From Ophiothrix spiculata (taxonomy: Eukaryota; Echinodermata; Ophiuroidea; Amphilepidida; Ophiotrichidae), in NCBI GenBank assembly GCA_000969725.1, contig JXSR01S047012.1: a stretch of DNA of 22,742 bases. One strand, written 5' to 3'. The position numbers and the translations under genes are program-made. This document shows, piece after piece, positions 9,781 to 20,079 of the stretch. The notes under the pieces were generated by a model. The model had not been told where the DNA came from and ran no database searches. It saw nothing but the letters and a program-made list of their open reading frames with translations. Within the stretch, counting starts at the first letter, position 1, and each line of letters begins with the position of its first letter.

Positions 9781-11431
9781 TAAAAACAACACCAAGTATT
9801 TACTTGAAGCTTTGCATATATGTCCAGCAGTTAAGTTGAACTACATTGCATATTAACCCTAACTCTCGCACATTGAAAACCTGTAAGTCCAAATACATGA
9901 TACACAAATTTTTGAATCCCCCCAGTTCCCTAGGGATATGAACCCCTGACCCCGCCATCCCGATCCAATGTCTAGCTATGGCAAGCCAAGAGCGTGGGCT
10001 GCCTCAGCAGCAAATCCGTGCCCATTCATATCCGCTGTCTATGACTTAAGCCAACTCATGACTTCTGTGTGTAGTACTTTGCGCATAGCTCATCTTCTTC
10101 TACCTCAGGCCACATATTTATTGAACATCCCTCGTTTTTCTCTTATTCATTTATTATAAGATCTTTGCAATTCCCAACCAAAAAAGTATATCATAGCTTT
10201 TCTTTGGGCGTATAGTTTCACACTTGACTTAGATACTGAAACCATTGCCACAATCCATTAGAGGAAAGCAAAAAACGGAGGTGATTCTCAAGTTTCATTC
10301 GTGGGGAATTCCCTCATTTAAATGAGTGGTTTGTCTTGTATTGTATACAGGATTTGAATCTAAACTAAATATACTTGATTAGCACTTTAACTTTGAATTT
10401 GAAAAGAATAAATAAATACTATAGGGTTAATTTTATGGTTAAACAACAAATAGTGGTGTCATTTTTCTACTTTATTGGCTTATACAGTTTGTTATTATTA
10501 CCATGAGTGAAATACATTGGGGAATCTAGGAAATCTAGGATCTTGTAGTTCTCGCTAGCTCAAGTCAGTTCGGTCTACAACTGTTAACAAGCTGCATTGA
10601 TAAATTCCCACAAATCATTATTGAATACATACCTGTTATTGTATTTTGCCAGTTTGATGTAATACCAGAATTGTTTTATATGAATTATAGGTTATGCGCA
10701 TTTTATGACGCAAGTGCAATGAGACAAAATCAATGCACATGCAGTCAATTCACGAGGCCCGTAGGGGCCAAGTGCATTGGACAGCAATCAAAGTTTACTG
10801 CAAATGCATTAATTTTGTCTCATTTTACGAGCATAATGGAATGCAAATTTATTAATTTAATTCATACACCAGAAAAATAATATTGTATCTTTTGTGATAA
10901 GACGAAAAGAAGGCCTTTACATAATCATTAAAGTCCAACCCTTCTCTAAACTATTAATCATCACCCGACAAAAAGAATGTAACATTCATATACACTAAAC
11001 ACCTGCCACGTAAACCAGAATGCAACAAGCGCAATGCATTGTGAATTTCTTTGAATAAATTTGAATATCTTTGCTATGAGTAGAGTCCATTGTTGAACTC
11101 AGACATATTTTTCGGATAAACATCTGCAGCATCGTCTGTGTTATTTCAACATTTATACGCTAAACAGTAATTTGTTTGATGGTGGAAAAAAAATCCAGAG
11201 TACAGGGCCCCGTTGTTTTTAAATGCAACCCACTAAATGTTTATTTTGCATATAGTAAAATATTTCTTTGATAAATTTGAATAATAATAATTTTGAGAGG
11301 TTGTTTGTCAAAATCACATGAAAACATATTGGAAAATTATTCCACTTCCAGGTTATATGTAAAAGACTTCCGATACCTCAGATAAATTGTATGTCATAAT
11401 TGTTTGTTGTCCATTGTTTTCTATTATATAG
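9781..11431. other. Distal part of intron 1, little seen
   Basis: AT-rich with no supported exon before exon B. A small inverted repeat (10719-10823) is the only structure noted. Confidence 0.5.
10719..10823. repeat. Short hairpin: 27-bp inverted repeat
   Basis: Left ATGAGACAAAATCAATGCAC...GCAGT (10719-10745) pairs with ACTGC...GTCTCAT (10797-10823) with few mismatches. The loop of about 50 bp contains GAGGCCCGTAGGGGCC. It resembles a minimal MITE, but no target duplication was found. Confidence 0.6.
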
Positions 11432-11530
11432 GAGGAATTGATGAAAGAATTAAGTCAGAAGATAGACCATGGCAACCAAGAAAATGTTAAGACCAACAAA
11501 ATGTTGGAAGAATCAACACAGGAAGTCAAG
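11432..11530 (+). CDS. Coiled-coil gene, internal exon B (33 codons)
   Basis: The acceptor is CTATTATATAG and the donor is AAG|GTAGGT. The exon is 99 nt, phase 0 on both sides. It reads EELMKELSQKIDHGNQ... to ...EESTQEVK, continuing the charged helical character of exon A. It is short and has no ATG near its start, so it is recognised by splice sites, phase and composition. Confidence 0.8.
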
Positions 11531-12705
11531 GTAGGTAGTTGGCTGGGCTGGACATAATAACATCTGCCTCCGGGCACCCACGTGACAGCCATTGGTGGGT
11601 GTTTTTGACATTGAGTGGAAAAATGCAAAGTTATTACTTGCAGGACTGTTGGTAAAATTTTGTGTATGTAGAGAAGGGGTGTACTCAACTTTTGTATTGG
11701 TAGGGACGTGCCATTTTGAAATTTGAAAAGCCACCCATCCAAATACCAATTTGTGGACCCATCATCCATGTACCAAATCTCCCAAATTTCATACCAAATT
11801 TATACAAAAATAACACTTTTTTGCCCAAAAAGAGTTTTGTGTAGAAATAGTAAAATTTGTACAATTGGCAAAATCCCATCAAATTACCAAATTTAACAAA
11901 GAAAGACCAATTGAAATACCAATGGGCCTGAATTTGAAGCACGTCCCTATAACCACTTATAGACTAAGTACCTCCCAACAGGGAGCAATTTTGAATGGTC
12001 TCATCATCTAAATTTATTTCCTTGGCTTGACCTGAATGTTGTTAACCCTATTTTTTATTTCAAAGTGTTAAAAGTTTGGCAGGTGAATTTCTTGTCAGTT
12101 GAGAGGGGTAACTTTGAACTGCCTGACTGACCAAAACTAATCTAATGTTTCACCCTGGTCACTGATTTGTATTAATTATAAAGTCACATGTAGTATATCT
12201 ACTGAGACACTGAAAACTATGTTACGCTATATGTTAATATGTTGCTCCCTCCCCATAAGAATAGGCTTTTCCAAGACGTCCCATCAAGAAGAGATTTTTA
12301 ATTTACAAATACTTATGATATTCTATTTATCCAAGGATGTGATTAGTTGCCTAGCCATGATTAGATAAATGTTGTTTCCAGCTAAATCAGCAGATTTGGA
12401 ATTTTATCATTTATGTAATCTATATTCTGATTGGCTGATTGCCAATCATAATTATTATCAGTGAGCTGTATAATGATCGCTGATCAGTTAGTTTTCGCAA
12501 GCAAGAATCAGAAATGTGATTTGCAAGGCGAACTGGGTATGCTACTTTGAGTACACTTCATCCAACTTAGGATAAGCTCACTTCAAATACTTGATCCTAA
12601 TACTGGAATGAATTCGAACTCATAACCCTACAATTTTTATGAGAGATCCAAATTAAAATTGTTCCAATTTACCTTATGCTTATGTTATCCCTTTTGTTAT
12701 TTAAG
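11531..12705 (+). other. Intron 2 (1.2 kb)
   Basis: GTAGGT to TTTAAG. It holds a MITE-like element (11703-11947); the rest, 11950-12705, shows nothing but AT-rich sequence. Confidence 0.75.
11703..11947. mobile_element. MITE-like element (245 bp), TA-flanked
   Basis: Perfect 9-bp terminal inverted repeat GGGACGTGC / GCACGTCCC, with weaker pairing further in. TA is present just outside both ends (11701-11702 and 11948-11949). The interior is A/T-rich with recurrent ACCAAAT motifs and no transposase frame. Confidence 0.6.
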
Positions 12706-13044
12706 ATACTCCAAGATCAAATAACTTCAGAAAAGGGTGAAAATGAACAACTCAAAAAAGAAATAGATTATCTAAAAACATCATCATCAAGCCAAGCCAC
12801 AGAGATAGTCTCAGAAGATGCAGCCGGTCTACTGGAAGAAAATCAACGTCTCAAGGAAGAAATTGAGAGGTTAAAATCCATGTCGGATGATGGTGAGATA
12901 CAAGATAACTCAAGAGATGTCTCTGGGTCAGTCGGGGTCAGTAATGCTGCCGTCGTCGTTGCATCTGCTGCGTCTGAAGAGGAAATTAAAACCCTGAAGG
13001 AGGAGAGGAATAAGATGCAAGAAGAAAAGATTGGTGCTCAAAAG
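12706..13044 (+). CDS. Coiled-coil gene, internal exon C (113 codons)
   Basis: The largest exon. The acceptor is TTGTTATTTAAG and the donor is AAG|GTAGTG, phase 0 at both ends. It starts ILQDQITSEKGENEQLKKEI, then has a Ser-rich break (TSSSSQ), a second helix (LLEENQRLKEEIERLK), an acidic and then Ala/Val/Ser-rich flexible linker (about residues 130-150 of the assembled fragment), and a third helix (EEEIKTLKEERNKMQEEK). This is consecutive coiled-coil segments separated by hinges. The open frame extends upstream into MLMLSLLLFK, but those residues are the translated polypyrimidine tract and are not taken as a start. Confidence 0.9.
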
Positions 13045-13133
13045 GTAGTGGTTTTGTCATTATATATTGTATATTCAGTTATTCTGTGTGTGAATGCAGA
13101 CTAAGAGTTGTTGAGTGTATGATAATTCAACTA

Positions 13134-14781
13134 ACAAGCTTTAAAACAAAACAAAAAATGAATAAAACCGTTGCTTTATAAAATACAATGAAAATAATCC
13201 ATCGCATTTCTTACGACTGTCAAAGAGCCTTGTTATAAGAGTCACACATGAATGTTTCAATAGTTCCGTTTGATATTCTTTACTAAAATAATCAGTTTGT
13301 AAAGATAAGATGGTTAGTATTACAGTATGAAGTCACGATTATAGAACCTATGAGTTGAGAAGGATGAATTACATAGAACTGATACCTCTGTGGTGCGAAA
13401 TGCAATGGCAATAGTTGATCATGCATACACAAAGCTGATCTTCTTACAAGTTGTCAAATATATCATGTTGAAGCATTGATTTCATAACAAGACAAGAGAG
13501 CAAACCAAAAATGTTAGATGAGTCTTGAGATTAAGGCAACAGAAAATCATTGAGTGATACATTAAAGCACTATGTCGTAGGTGATATTATAAAAATACAG
13601 AGGACACAGAGATTTTATTAGATCATGTAACATTGTAGCCATAGGCCATATTACATTATGCATTGGAAATTTAAATACAGATTACATAAATAAACACAAA
13701 AAGAAGCAAGATTATTAAAGAAGTAAGTGGAGAAATGAGAAATTGAAAACAATGAGTGAAAGTAAAACAAGTGATCATTGATTGATGTAATATGAATTAC
13801 ACTAGCGGTTTAAAGTATTTCCGCACAAACAGTTTATTCAGCCATATCTCACAAGGCGTTTATAAATAAACTATCTGGAAACTTATGTTGCTTTTGGTCT
13901 GATCTGATAGTTAATCTAGTTAAGTCAAAGATCTGATAGTTAATCTAGTGAAGTGTAAAATTGAGCACCGAGTGGGATCAACCCCCTCACGTACGGGTAG
14001 GGGGCAACAACACAAATGGGTCGAAAAACGTAATTTTTAGGTTAAATATGATTTGACAACGCCTGGGTCAAGGTCACTTCACCACTCAAGTTGAGTGGTC
14101 ATGTGGAATGTGTATATGTAATAGAGTTACAAACAGGCGATGGAATGTTCTGGTCACGCTTGACTTCGCCAAGAGAATGCTTGGAAGCTAACGAAAAATG
14201 ATCCATCAACGCCCCACCAGTTTACAAAAATAGGGTTGTGATGAATGTGGAGTGTTTTGTGACGGTATATGACAGATTGAAAACCTCTTAAAGCGTCATA
14301 TACCGCCAGGGACCATTCCACTTTTACAACGGCCCTATTTTTGTAAACTGGGTGGCGTTGAAGGATCATTTTTCATTAGCTTCCAAGCATTCTCTTGGCG
14401 AAGTCAAGGATGACCAGGACATTTCAACGCCTGCTTGTCACTCTATTACATATACACATTCCACATGACCACTCAACTTGAGCGGTGAAGTGACCTTGAC
14501 CAAGGCATTGTCAAGACAAATTTGACTTAAAAATCACGTTTTTCGACCCATTTGTGTTGTTGCCCCCTACCCTTACGTGAGGGGGTTGATCCCATTCGGT
14601 GCTCAATTTTACACTTAACTAGATTAACTATCAGATCTGACCAAAAGCAACATAAGTTTCCAGATAGCTTCCTTATAAACGCCTTGTGAGATATGGCTGA
14701 ATAAACTGTTTGTGCGGAAATACTTTAAACCGCTAGTGTAGGTCTACTAGAAAACCTCTGTGTGCAAGTAGGTAGTTGGAT
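13134..14781. repeat. Duplicated segment, copy 1 (interrupted by foldback)
   Basis: Direct repeat of 15153-15823. Shared stretches include GACTGTCAAAGAGCC, CACACATGAATGTTTCAATA, GTAAAGATAAGATGGTTAGT, CTGATACCTCTGTGG, CAAGTTGTCAAATATATC and GCACTATGTCGTAGGTGATA. About 707 bp remain after removing the 939-bp insert and one TA. No function was seen in it. Confidence 0.88.
13800..14738. mobile_element. Foldback transposon, 939 bp, near-complete palindrome
   Basis: Arms of about 474 and 444 bp start CACTAGCGGTTTAAAG and end CTTTAAACCGCTAGTG. They pair almost throughout around a 21-base loop (14274-14294). TA flanks both ends (13798-13799, 14739-14740). Paralogous copy 2 keeps the single TA empty site. 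The left arm has an extra 29-bp tandem repeat (GATCTGATAGTTAATCTAG at 13901 and 13930), explaining the length difference. It encodes no transposase; the one ORF inside (14154-14369, minus) is a palindrome by-product. It is probably non-autonomous and mobilised by a Tc1/mariner-type enzyme encoded elsewhere; that is inferred from the TA target. Confidence 0.9.
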
Positions 14782-15152
14782 GAAATCACTAGTATTCCTA
14801 GCCTTTGTTGATTGCTAAGAAATCCAAGACCGCACAATTATTCTAAGCACACATGAAAATGTAGGCCCAAAATATTAAGCCAACCACTAAAAAAGGTTAC
14901 TACTACCTTACATTGTAAAATGTCTAAATGTTGAAAATGGAAATAAAGTGTAAGTATATGTCAAAAAAAAAAAGTTATCAATCAAAAGATAATTTAGTTT
15001 ATTACGGAAGTGTAAATGTACCAAATCTAATTTGTAACTTTTGATAATTGACCATAAATCAAGATAGTCACAATTATTTTCCTGAATGATGATCAAAAGT
15101 CTGAGCAGAAAGCAAATTGCAAAATCAACATTAATGTTGCAAGTATACATAG

Positions 15153-15823
15153 AGCAAACTTACAAAACAAAATTAAACTGTTGCTTTATAAAAGAAGAAG
15201 ATGTAAAAATAATTCAATGCATTTCTAAGGACTGTCAAAGAGCCTTATTTTAACAATCACACATGAATGTTTCAATAGTTCCGTTTGATATTCTTCACTT
15301 ATATAACCATTTTGTAAAGATAAGATGGTTAGTATTACAATGTAAAGTCACGATTACAGAACCTTGGGAGTTTTGAGAAAGATCACTTGCGCGGAACTGA
15401 TACCTCTGTGGCGCGAAATGCAATGGCTATAGTTGTTCAAGCAAACACAATGCCGATCTTCTTACAAGTTGTCAAATATATCTTGTTGAAGCATTGATTT
15501 CATAACAAGACAGAGAGCAAACCAAAAAGGTTAGATGTGTCTTGAGATTAAGGAAACAGAAAATCATTGAGTGATACATTAAAGCACTATGTCGTAGGTG
15601 ATATTTTAAAAGCAAATTTTTTTGACATGGACACAGAGATTTTATTATATCATATAACATTGTAGCCAAAGGCCATATTGCATTATGCAAAGAAAATTTA
15701 AATACAGATTACATAAATAAACACAAAATGAAGTAAGATTGAGTGAAAAAAACAAAAACAAATGATCAATGTAATGTGGAATAGGCTTCTAGAAATCCTC
15801 TTTGTGCAAGTAGGTAGTTGGAT
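15153..15823. repeat. Duplicated segment, copy 2 (uninterrupted)
   Basis: About 670 bp, direct orientation, high but imperfect identity to copy 1. It carries the uninterrupted site GGAATAGGCTTCTAG (TA at 15782-15783) at the place where copy 1 holds the foldback element, and ends with the same CAAGTAGGTAGTTGGAT. Confidence 0.88.
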
Positions 15824-16210
15824 ATAACCAATTATATTATGGAGTTTTTGTCCTTTTTAATGGGGAGCAAGTTGCAATCCAAACTATATGTAAACAACCA
15901 GTCACCACAAACTTCCTGTATAATCAGAAGTTTTAGATTCAGGTAAAGGGCAAAATACATGAAGGTCATATTCTGATCAAACTTCCTGCAAAATGTCAGC
16001 TTCCATTTCATCTCAGAATGTTTGAAATGCACCTGAAATGAAAGTTTGATTTTGCATATTCCCCCTCTTCTTGAAGTTGTATGAACTTGAAATAATGATC
16101 ATTTTAAAGCTAGAGATATGTTCTAATTGAATCGGTAATAAAATAAATTTGGGGGAAATCTTTTACTGGAGATTTGTAGTGGAAAGTCACATGTGTATTT
16201 ATTCCATTTA

Positions 16211-16358
16211 TGGTGCATTCAGAGTCCAGCGATTTCATCACTGCAATATCACTCGATACACGGTCTTTACACGCGCTACGAAAAGTGCGCTTTAAAATGT
16301 CAAGACTGCGTATTGAGCGATGTTGGTGCGATTAGATTGCTTGAGTCTGAATGCACCA
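16211..16358. mobile_element. MITE (148 bp) with ~45-bp TIRs and TA duplication
   Basis: The left arm TGGTGCATTCAGAGTC... (16211-16255) pairs with ...TCTGAATGCACCA (16314-16358); the outer 13 bases are perfect. TA precedes and follows it. It lies 169 bp upstream of exon D. The MITE is too small to encode protein. Confidence 0.8.
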
Positions 16359-16527
16359 TAAGATGCCAGGATGTTTTCAAAAGTCATTTGTGGGTGGCGA
16401 TTGGATTTATTCAATCATTAATTGGATTTCATTAAATATAGTCATGATTGTACATTTTCATTAAGATGTTAAATGTTGCCCTATTTATATTCATTTTGTC
16501 ATTTTAATTATATTTTTTGTAATCTAG

Positions 16528-16757
16528 GAATTAGCAATTATGAGAACCAAGTACAACGCACTACAATCCCAATACACCATGATTGCTACGACGGCCAATT
16601 CTGAGGAGAATAAGAATAAGATCCAAGAACAGATAGACTCCGTTCAAAAAGACCACGATATCATGCAAGAAGAAGCTGAACAACTCAAGGAAGAAATCAA
16701 CCAATGGAAGACCAACTTCAAAGAGCAGACTGGGAGAGAGCCTACTGATGAGGATAA
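16528..16757 (+). CDS. Coiled-coil gene, internal exon D (76 codons + 2 nt)
   Basis: The acceptor is TTTTTTGTAATCTAG. The donor is GATAA|GTAAGG, so the apparent TAA stop just after DEDK is the splice donor itself. The exon starts ELAIMRTKYNALQSQY, contains a long helix (QEQIDSVQKDHDIMQEEAEQ, LKEEI) and ends with WKTNFKEQTGREPTDEDK. That end has the form Trp-x3-Phe-x4-Gly-Arg-x-Pro-Thr, a helix-capping pattern I associate with the ends of coiled coils in several unrelated proteins; this is recollection, not a search. The last two bases AA join A of the next exon to make Lys. The 3' end of this exon is partly duplicated in the following intron (see 16822-16997). Confidence 0.9.
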
Positions 16758-16821
16758 GTAAGGCCTATAGAATATTGGTGTAACCCAACCGACATAATTC
16801 TTTTACAAATAAAAAATAGTA

Positions 16822-16858
16822 AATAAAATCAACCAATTGAAGATCAACTTTAAAAATT
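16822..16858 (+). pseudogene. Short, more decayed exon D duplicate
   Basis: AATAAAATCAACCAATTGAAG followed by ATCAACTTTAAAAA resembles the exon stretch GAAATCAACCAATGGAAGACC. It lacks the rest of the exon end. It lies between exon D and the longer duplicate. Confidence 0.6.
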
Positions 16859-16864
16859 AATAAT

Positions 16865-16997
16865 AAAATAAACATATGGAAGACGAACTTCAAAGAGCAG
16901 ACTGGAAAAGAGCCTACTGATGATGATGATAACTAAGGCCAAAAAAATGTGTTTAATTGGTGTAACCCAACTGACCCTAATTTTTTGACAAAAAAAT
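16865..16997 (+). pseudogene. Pseudo-exon: duplicate of exon D 3' end plus intron start
   Basis: Tracks 16700-16830 closely. It reads WKTNFKEQTGKEPTDDDDN and then TAA, against WKTNFKEQTGREPTDEDK in the exon, so the frame is preserved with few changes. The former donor GATAAGTAAGG has become GATAACTAAGG, so the GT is lost. The match continues into intron sequence (GTGTAACCCAAC), which shows a DNA duplication, not a retrocopy. A shorter, more decayed copy lies at 16822-16858. Confidence 0.85.
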
Positions 16998-18769
16998 AGG
17001 TTGGAAAAAGTGCCCAAATTTAGTTTATAAAAAAACACCCAAACTATCATGGAATTGCTGAAAATAATAAAAAAAAGACCTACTTACATACCTTTTTTAT
17101 GTTACAACAATCAAACTTTTTGGCAGGCCTAAGTATTTGTCATCTTATTTATTACTGTAAAAGTTGACATTTTGCATTTTGTGCACTCAATTTGTAAGTG
17201 CAAAATAAATGTCCGCAAAAAATATGTGTATGTGCCACACATTAAATTTGTACCTGTTTATTTCCCCCCCGCGATGATAATATCAGTCAACAGATGGCTG
17301 TATAACAGAACCATTTAGTTTTGATAAAACAAGCACATAGTATCTACGTGTAAGATTTGCACCTAATATGCAAAATGCAATGCACACACATGGGATGGCA
17401 ATGTAACCAGAGGAAGTGCTGAAGAAAAATGAAAAATTGTGCAAAATGTTACAATTACCTCTTAACCAATGAGCCTTCAGTGGAGCAACTTTTTATATGT
17501 GTTGTCCTCTCAAAAAATGTTAATTTTCCAAATATTTGCTACCAACAGAATTTTCTTAAAAAGTAGGGGGTCACTGGCCATTTTAAAAAGAAACCTGATC
17601 ACAAGAGCCAAAAAATTCAAATCACACCCGTTATATGGTCCATCATCAGTGATTGAGGCTGATGTGATGTCATCACTTCATCTCGACAAAATTTACATTT
17701 CCTTGTGTAGATAAGAATGGATTACTTTGATGCAAAAGTCAAGCTTAAAAGATGTGAAATTGTGATAACAACCTTGTTACCTCATTAATTGTTTGTTTGT
17801 TGAGTTTTGATTTTAAATCTCATCCGTGCATTTCACAACCAGTCATTAGCAATACATCCCATCTGTTCAGTCTTTGATCAGGCCAAAGCATCTACTAAAC
17901 CAGTCAAGTCATGTATGATTTAGTTTAATAAATAACTTGTCAAAAATAGGTCAACATTCCAAGTAACAATAATTTGTTCTTGTTGTAATCATGACACAAA
18001 ATGGTACCACAATCCAATTAGAAAACAGCAGAGTAGAGTTTCAGAACACCTGTACCTGCTGTTGGGTTTATGGCACAGAGATACAGCTGACAAATAAGGA
18101 AATAAATAACTCAGTATGTTATGACATTTTGTTTTGCTGTAAAATTATCACTTTGGTTAAGTGGTATTAATGCTGAGAATAAACTAATTATCTAACTGAC
18201 AAAAAGAGGCCTCTGCATTGTACATATTAATTGTTTTAATTAGATTGTGCTTAACCGAGCTATGAATTAAGGATTCTGAACCTACAGCACTTTCAATGAA
18301 AAATTGCTGCTGGTCCATTTCTTTGTGTTCAAATATATCAGTGAACCAGGAGCATTTTACCGAGCAACAAGATGCAAAATTAGCTCTTTTGTATTTCCTT
18401 ATTTCAAAGTTTATCGCATACTTATCTTGATTAAAATGAAATTTTAGCTGAAATGTTATGTTTGTCAAGACATGAATTCTCCTACAAAAGCAGTGTTTCA
18501 TGTCAGGTTCAAGGTCGAGATAAAATAGAAAATCAACAATTTGGAAGAAATTATAACAGCAGGTTCCACATATTTAAAGAGTATTTACAAAAAAATCAGA
18601 GTAGGACGTTTCTACAGACAGCTCTCTTAACAATTAGAAAAATAAGCCAGCCATAGTGTAGTGTGACAACTCTATTAAAATACAAGAGACTTTTTAGATT
18701 AAAATATGAGTAAGTTTGGATCTTGACCTAGTTGTTTTAAACAAATATTGTTACTTGCCCAATTCACTC

Positions 18770-19310
18770 ACTTATGACTTCTTACAGTATATTAAGCATG
18801 TTCGATATTAAGATGTTTCCAATATCAATATTTTTGGCCGTTAATTATCGATATAATTGATATATTTGGTTTTTCTTTCTTCACTCGCCTCCAAAAGATA
18901 TTAGATATACCAAAACAAGCAATACTATTTTGCGTTTTGTTATTTGTCAGAGTTGCAGAATTCCTTCCTCGATAGATCTTAACCATGCACATTTCATATT
19001 TTCAAATCAAAACAGTATTGAAAATCTAAACATGAATTAGCCAGTCAGACATACTTTTACTTATGACTTCTTAAAGTATGTTCAGTATTAAGATGTTTCC
19101 AATATCTATATTTTTGGCTTTTAATTATCGATATAATTGATATATTTGGTTTTTCTTTCTTGAATCGCCACCAAAAGATATACCAAAACAAGCAATGCTA
19201 TTTTGCATTTTGTTATTTGTCACAGTTGCAGAATTCCTCCCTCGATGGATCTTAACCATGCACATTTCGTATTTTCAAATCAAAACAGTATTGAAAATCT
19301 AATACTTTAA
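18770..19310. repeat. Tandem duplication, 280-bp period
   Basis: Copy 1 (about 18770-19040) and copy 2 (about 19050-19310) share TTAAGATGTTTCCAATAT, AATTATCGATATAATTGATA, CCAAAACAAGCAAT, TTGCAGAATTCCT and AACCATGCACATTTC. Offset 280. Copy 1 has an extra few bases (TATTAGATATACC against TATACC). The TATCGATA-type palindromes are A/T-rich. Nothing coding. Confidence 0.85.
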
Positions 19311-20079
19311 GAACTAAATGACTGAGTCAGACTTTACTTTTATATAGTTAGCTGGAGTTGAAGATATCATACACCCAACATTATTGATATTATTTTCAAA
19401 AAATCGACAAGACCGATATATCTATAACCTCTGAAATTCAATAACGGCAATATCGATATTTTAAAAATATTGAATTAGACAAAAACAAAAAACAAGTTTG
19501 TTTCCCGTGCGCCACGCGCATTTCGTTTTGGCGTCATATATTTGCGCATTTCATTTTTTTATTTGATATTTTAGAAAACGAAAATCAAAATAGCCAATTT
19601 GATAAAAAGAACAGGAAAATTGCAAAATTTTTACTAAAGAAGTGTTTTCTTTTCAACAAAAACTTGAAACCGGACAGGTTTCTTACTGAAAATATCACCA
19701 CCAATGCGGATTTTCAATCAAAATTTGCCTTAGCACCTCTTGAAACAATACAAAAAAATGAAAACAAAATAAAATAAAAAAAATGCATTTCGCATTTAGG
19801 TTTTATGACCACCTACAGCAAACAAACTTTTTTTTTTTTATGCCTTATCTCAATTTTTGAATTATCGTACATGCTTAGCTTACAGTAGATGTTTGCAGTA
19901 TGCATGAAATGTACGTCTTGTCCTATGTGATCTGATTGTGACACTTGCATAGACAGCTGTGCTGTGATCTTGATGAAATAGCACGTTAAATAAGCCTCTA
20001 TGTATGTATAAATCATGATGATGTTATTAGAAAAGATTTTCATATCCTGACATTTTATCAATATTTATATTTCTTTCAG

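Larger units (their letters stand above)
1947..11431 (+). other. Large intron 1 (9.5 kb), a landing zone for repeats
   Basis: Begins GTAAGA and ends TTATATAG. It contains two minisatellite arrays, two LINE remnants, a SINE body, a TIR unit and a small hairpin, all annotated separately. Stretches 1947-2254, 2547-3050 and 4936-8630 show no convincing exon in either strand apart from the items listed. Open frames there (for example 5540-5821 and 6301-6606) lack splice-supported or family features. Confidence 0.75.
13045..16527 (+). other. Intron 3 (3.5 kb), largely duplicated sequence and MITEs
   Basis: GTAGTG to AATCTAG. It contains two copies of a segment of about 0.7 kb, the 939-bp foldback in the first copy, and a 148-bp MITE. 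Gaps 14782-15152 and 15824-16210 contain no visible gene. Confidence 0.75.
16758..20079 (+). other. Intron 4 (3.3 kb)
   Basis: GTAAGG to TTTCTTTCAG. It begins with duplicated relics of the 3' end of exon D, then about 1.8 kb (17000-18770) with no structure seen, then a 280-bp tandem duplication and further AT-rich sequence to exon E. Confidence 0.75.

Noticed and set aside
12676..12705. Hydrophobic start MLMLSLLLFK before exon C as a signal peptide or alternative start
   Set aside because: These bases are the T-rich polypyrimidine tract and AG of the 3' splice site; coding character begins at 12706.
14154..14369. 71-residue minus-strand open frame
   Set aside because: It lies across the centre of the foldback palindrome and has no protein-like features.
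16758..16760. TAA after DEDK as the stop codon of exon D
   Set aside because: The TAA overlaps a strong donor (AA|GTAAGG), and exon E continues in matching phase with the same composition.
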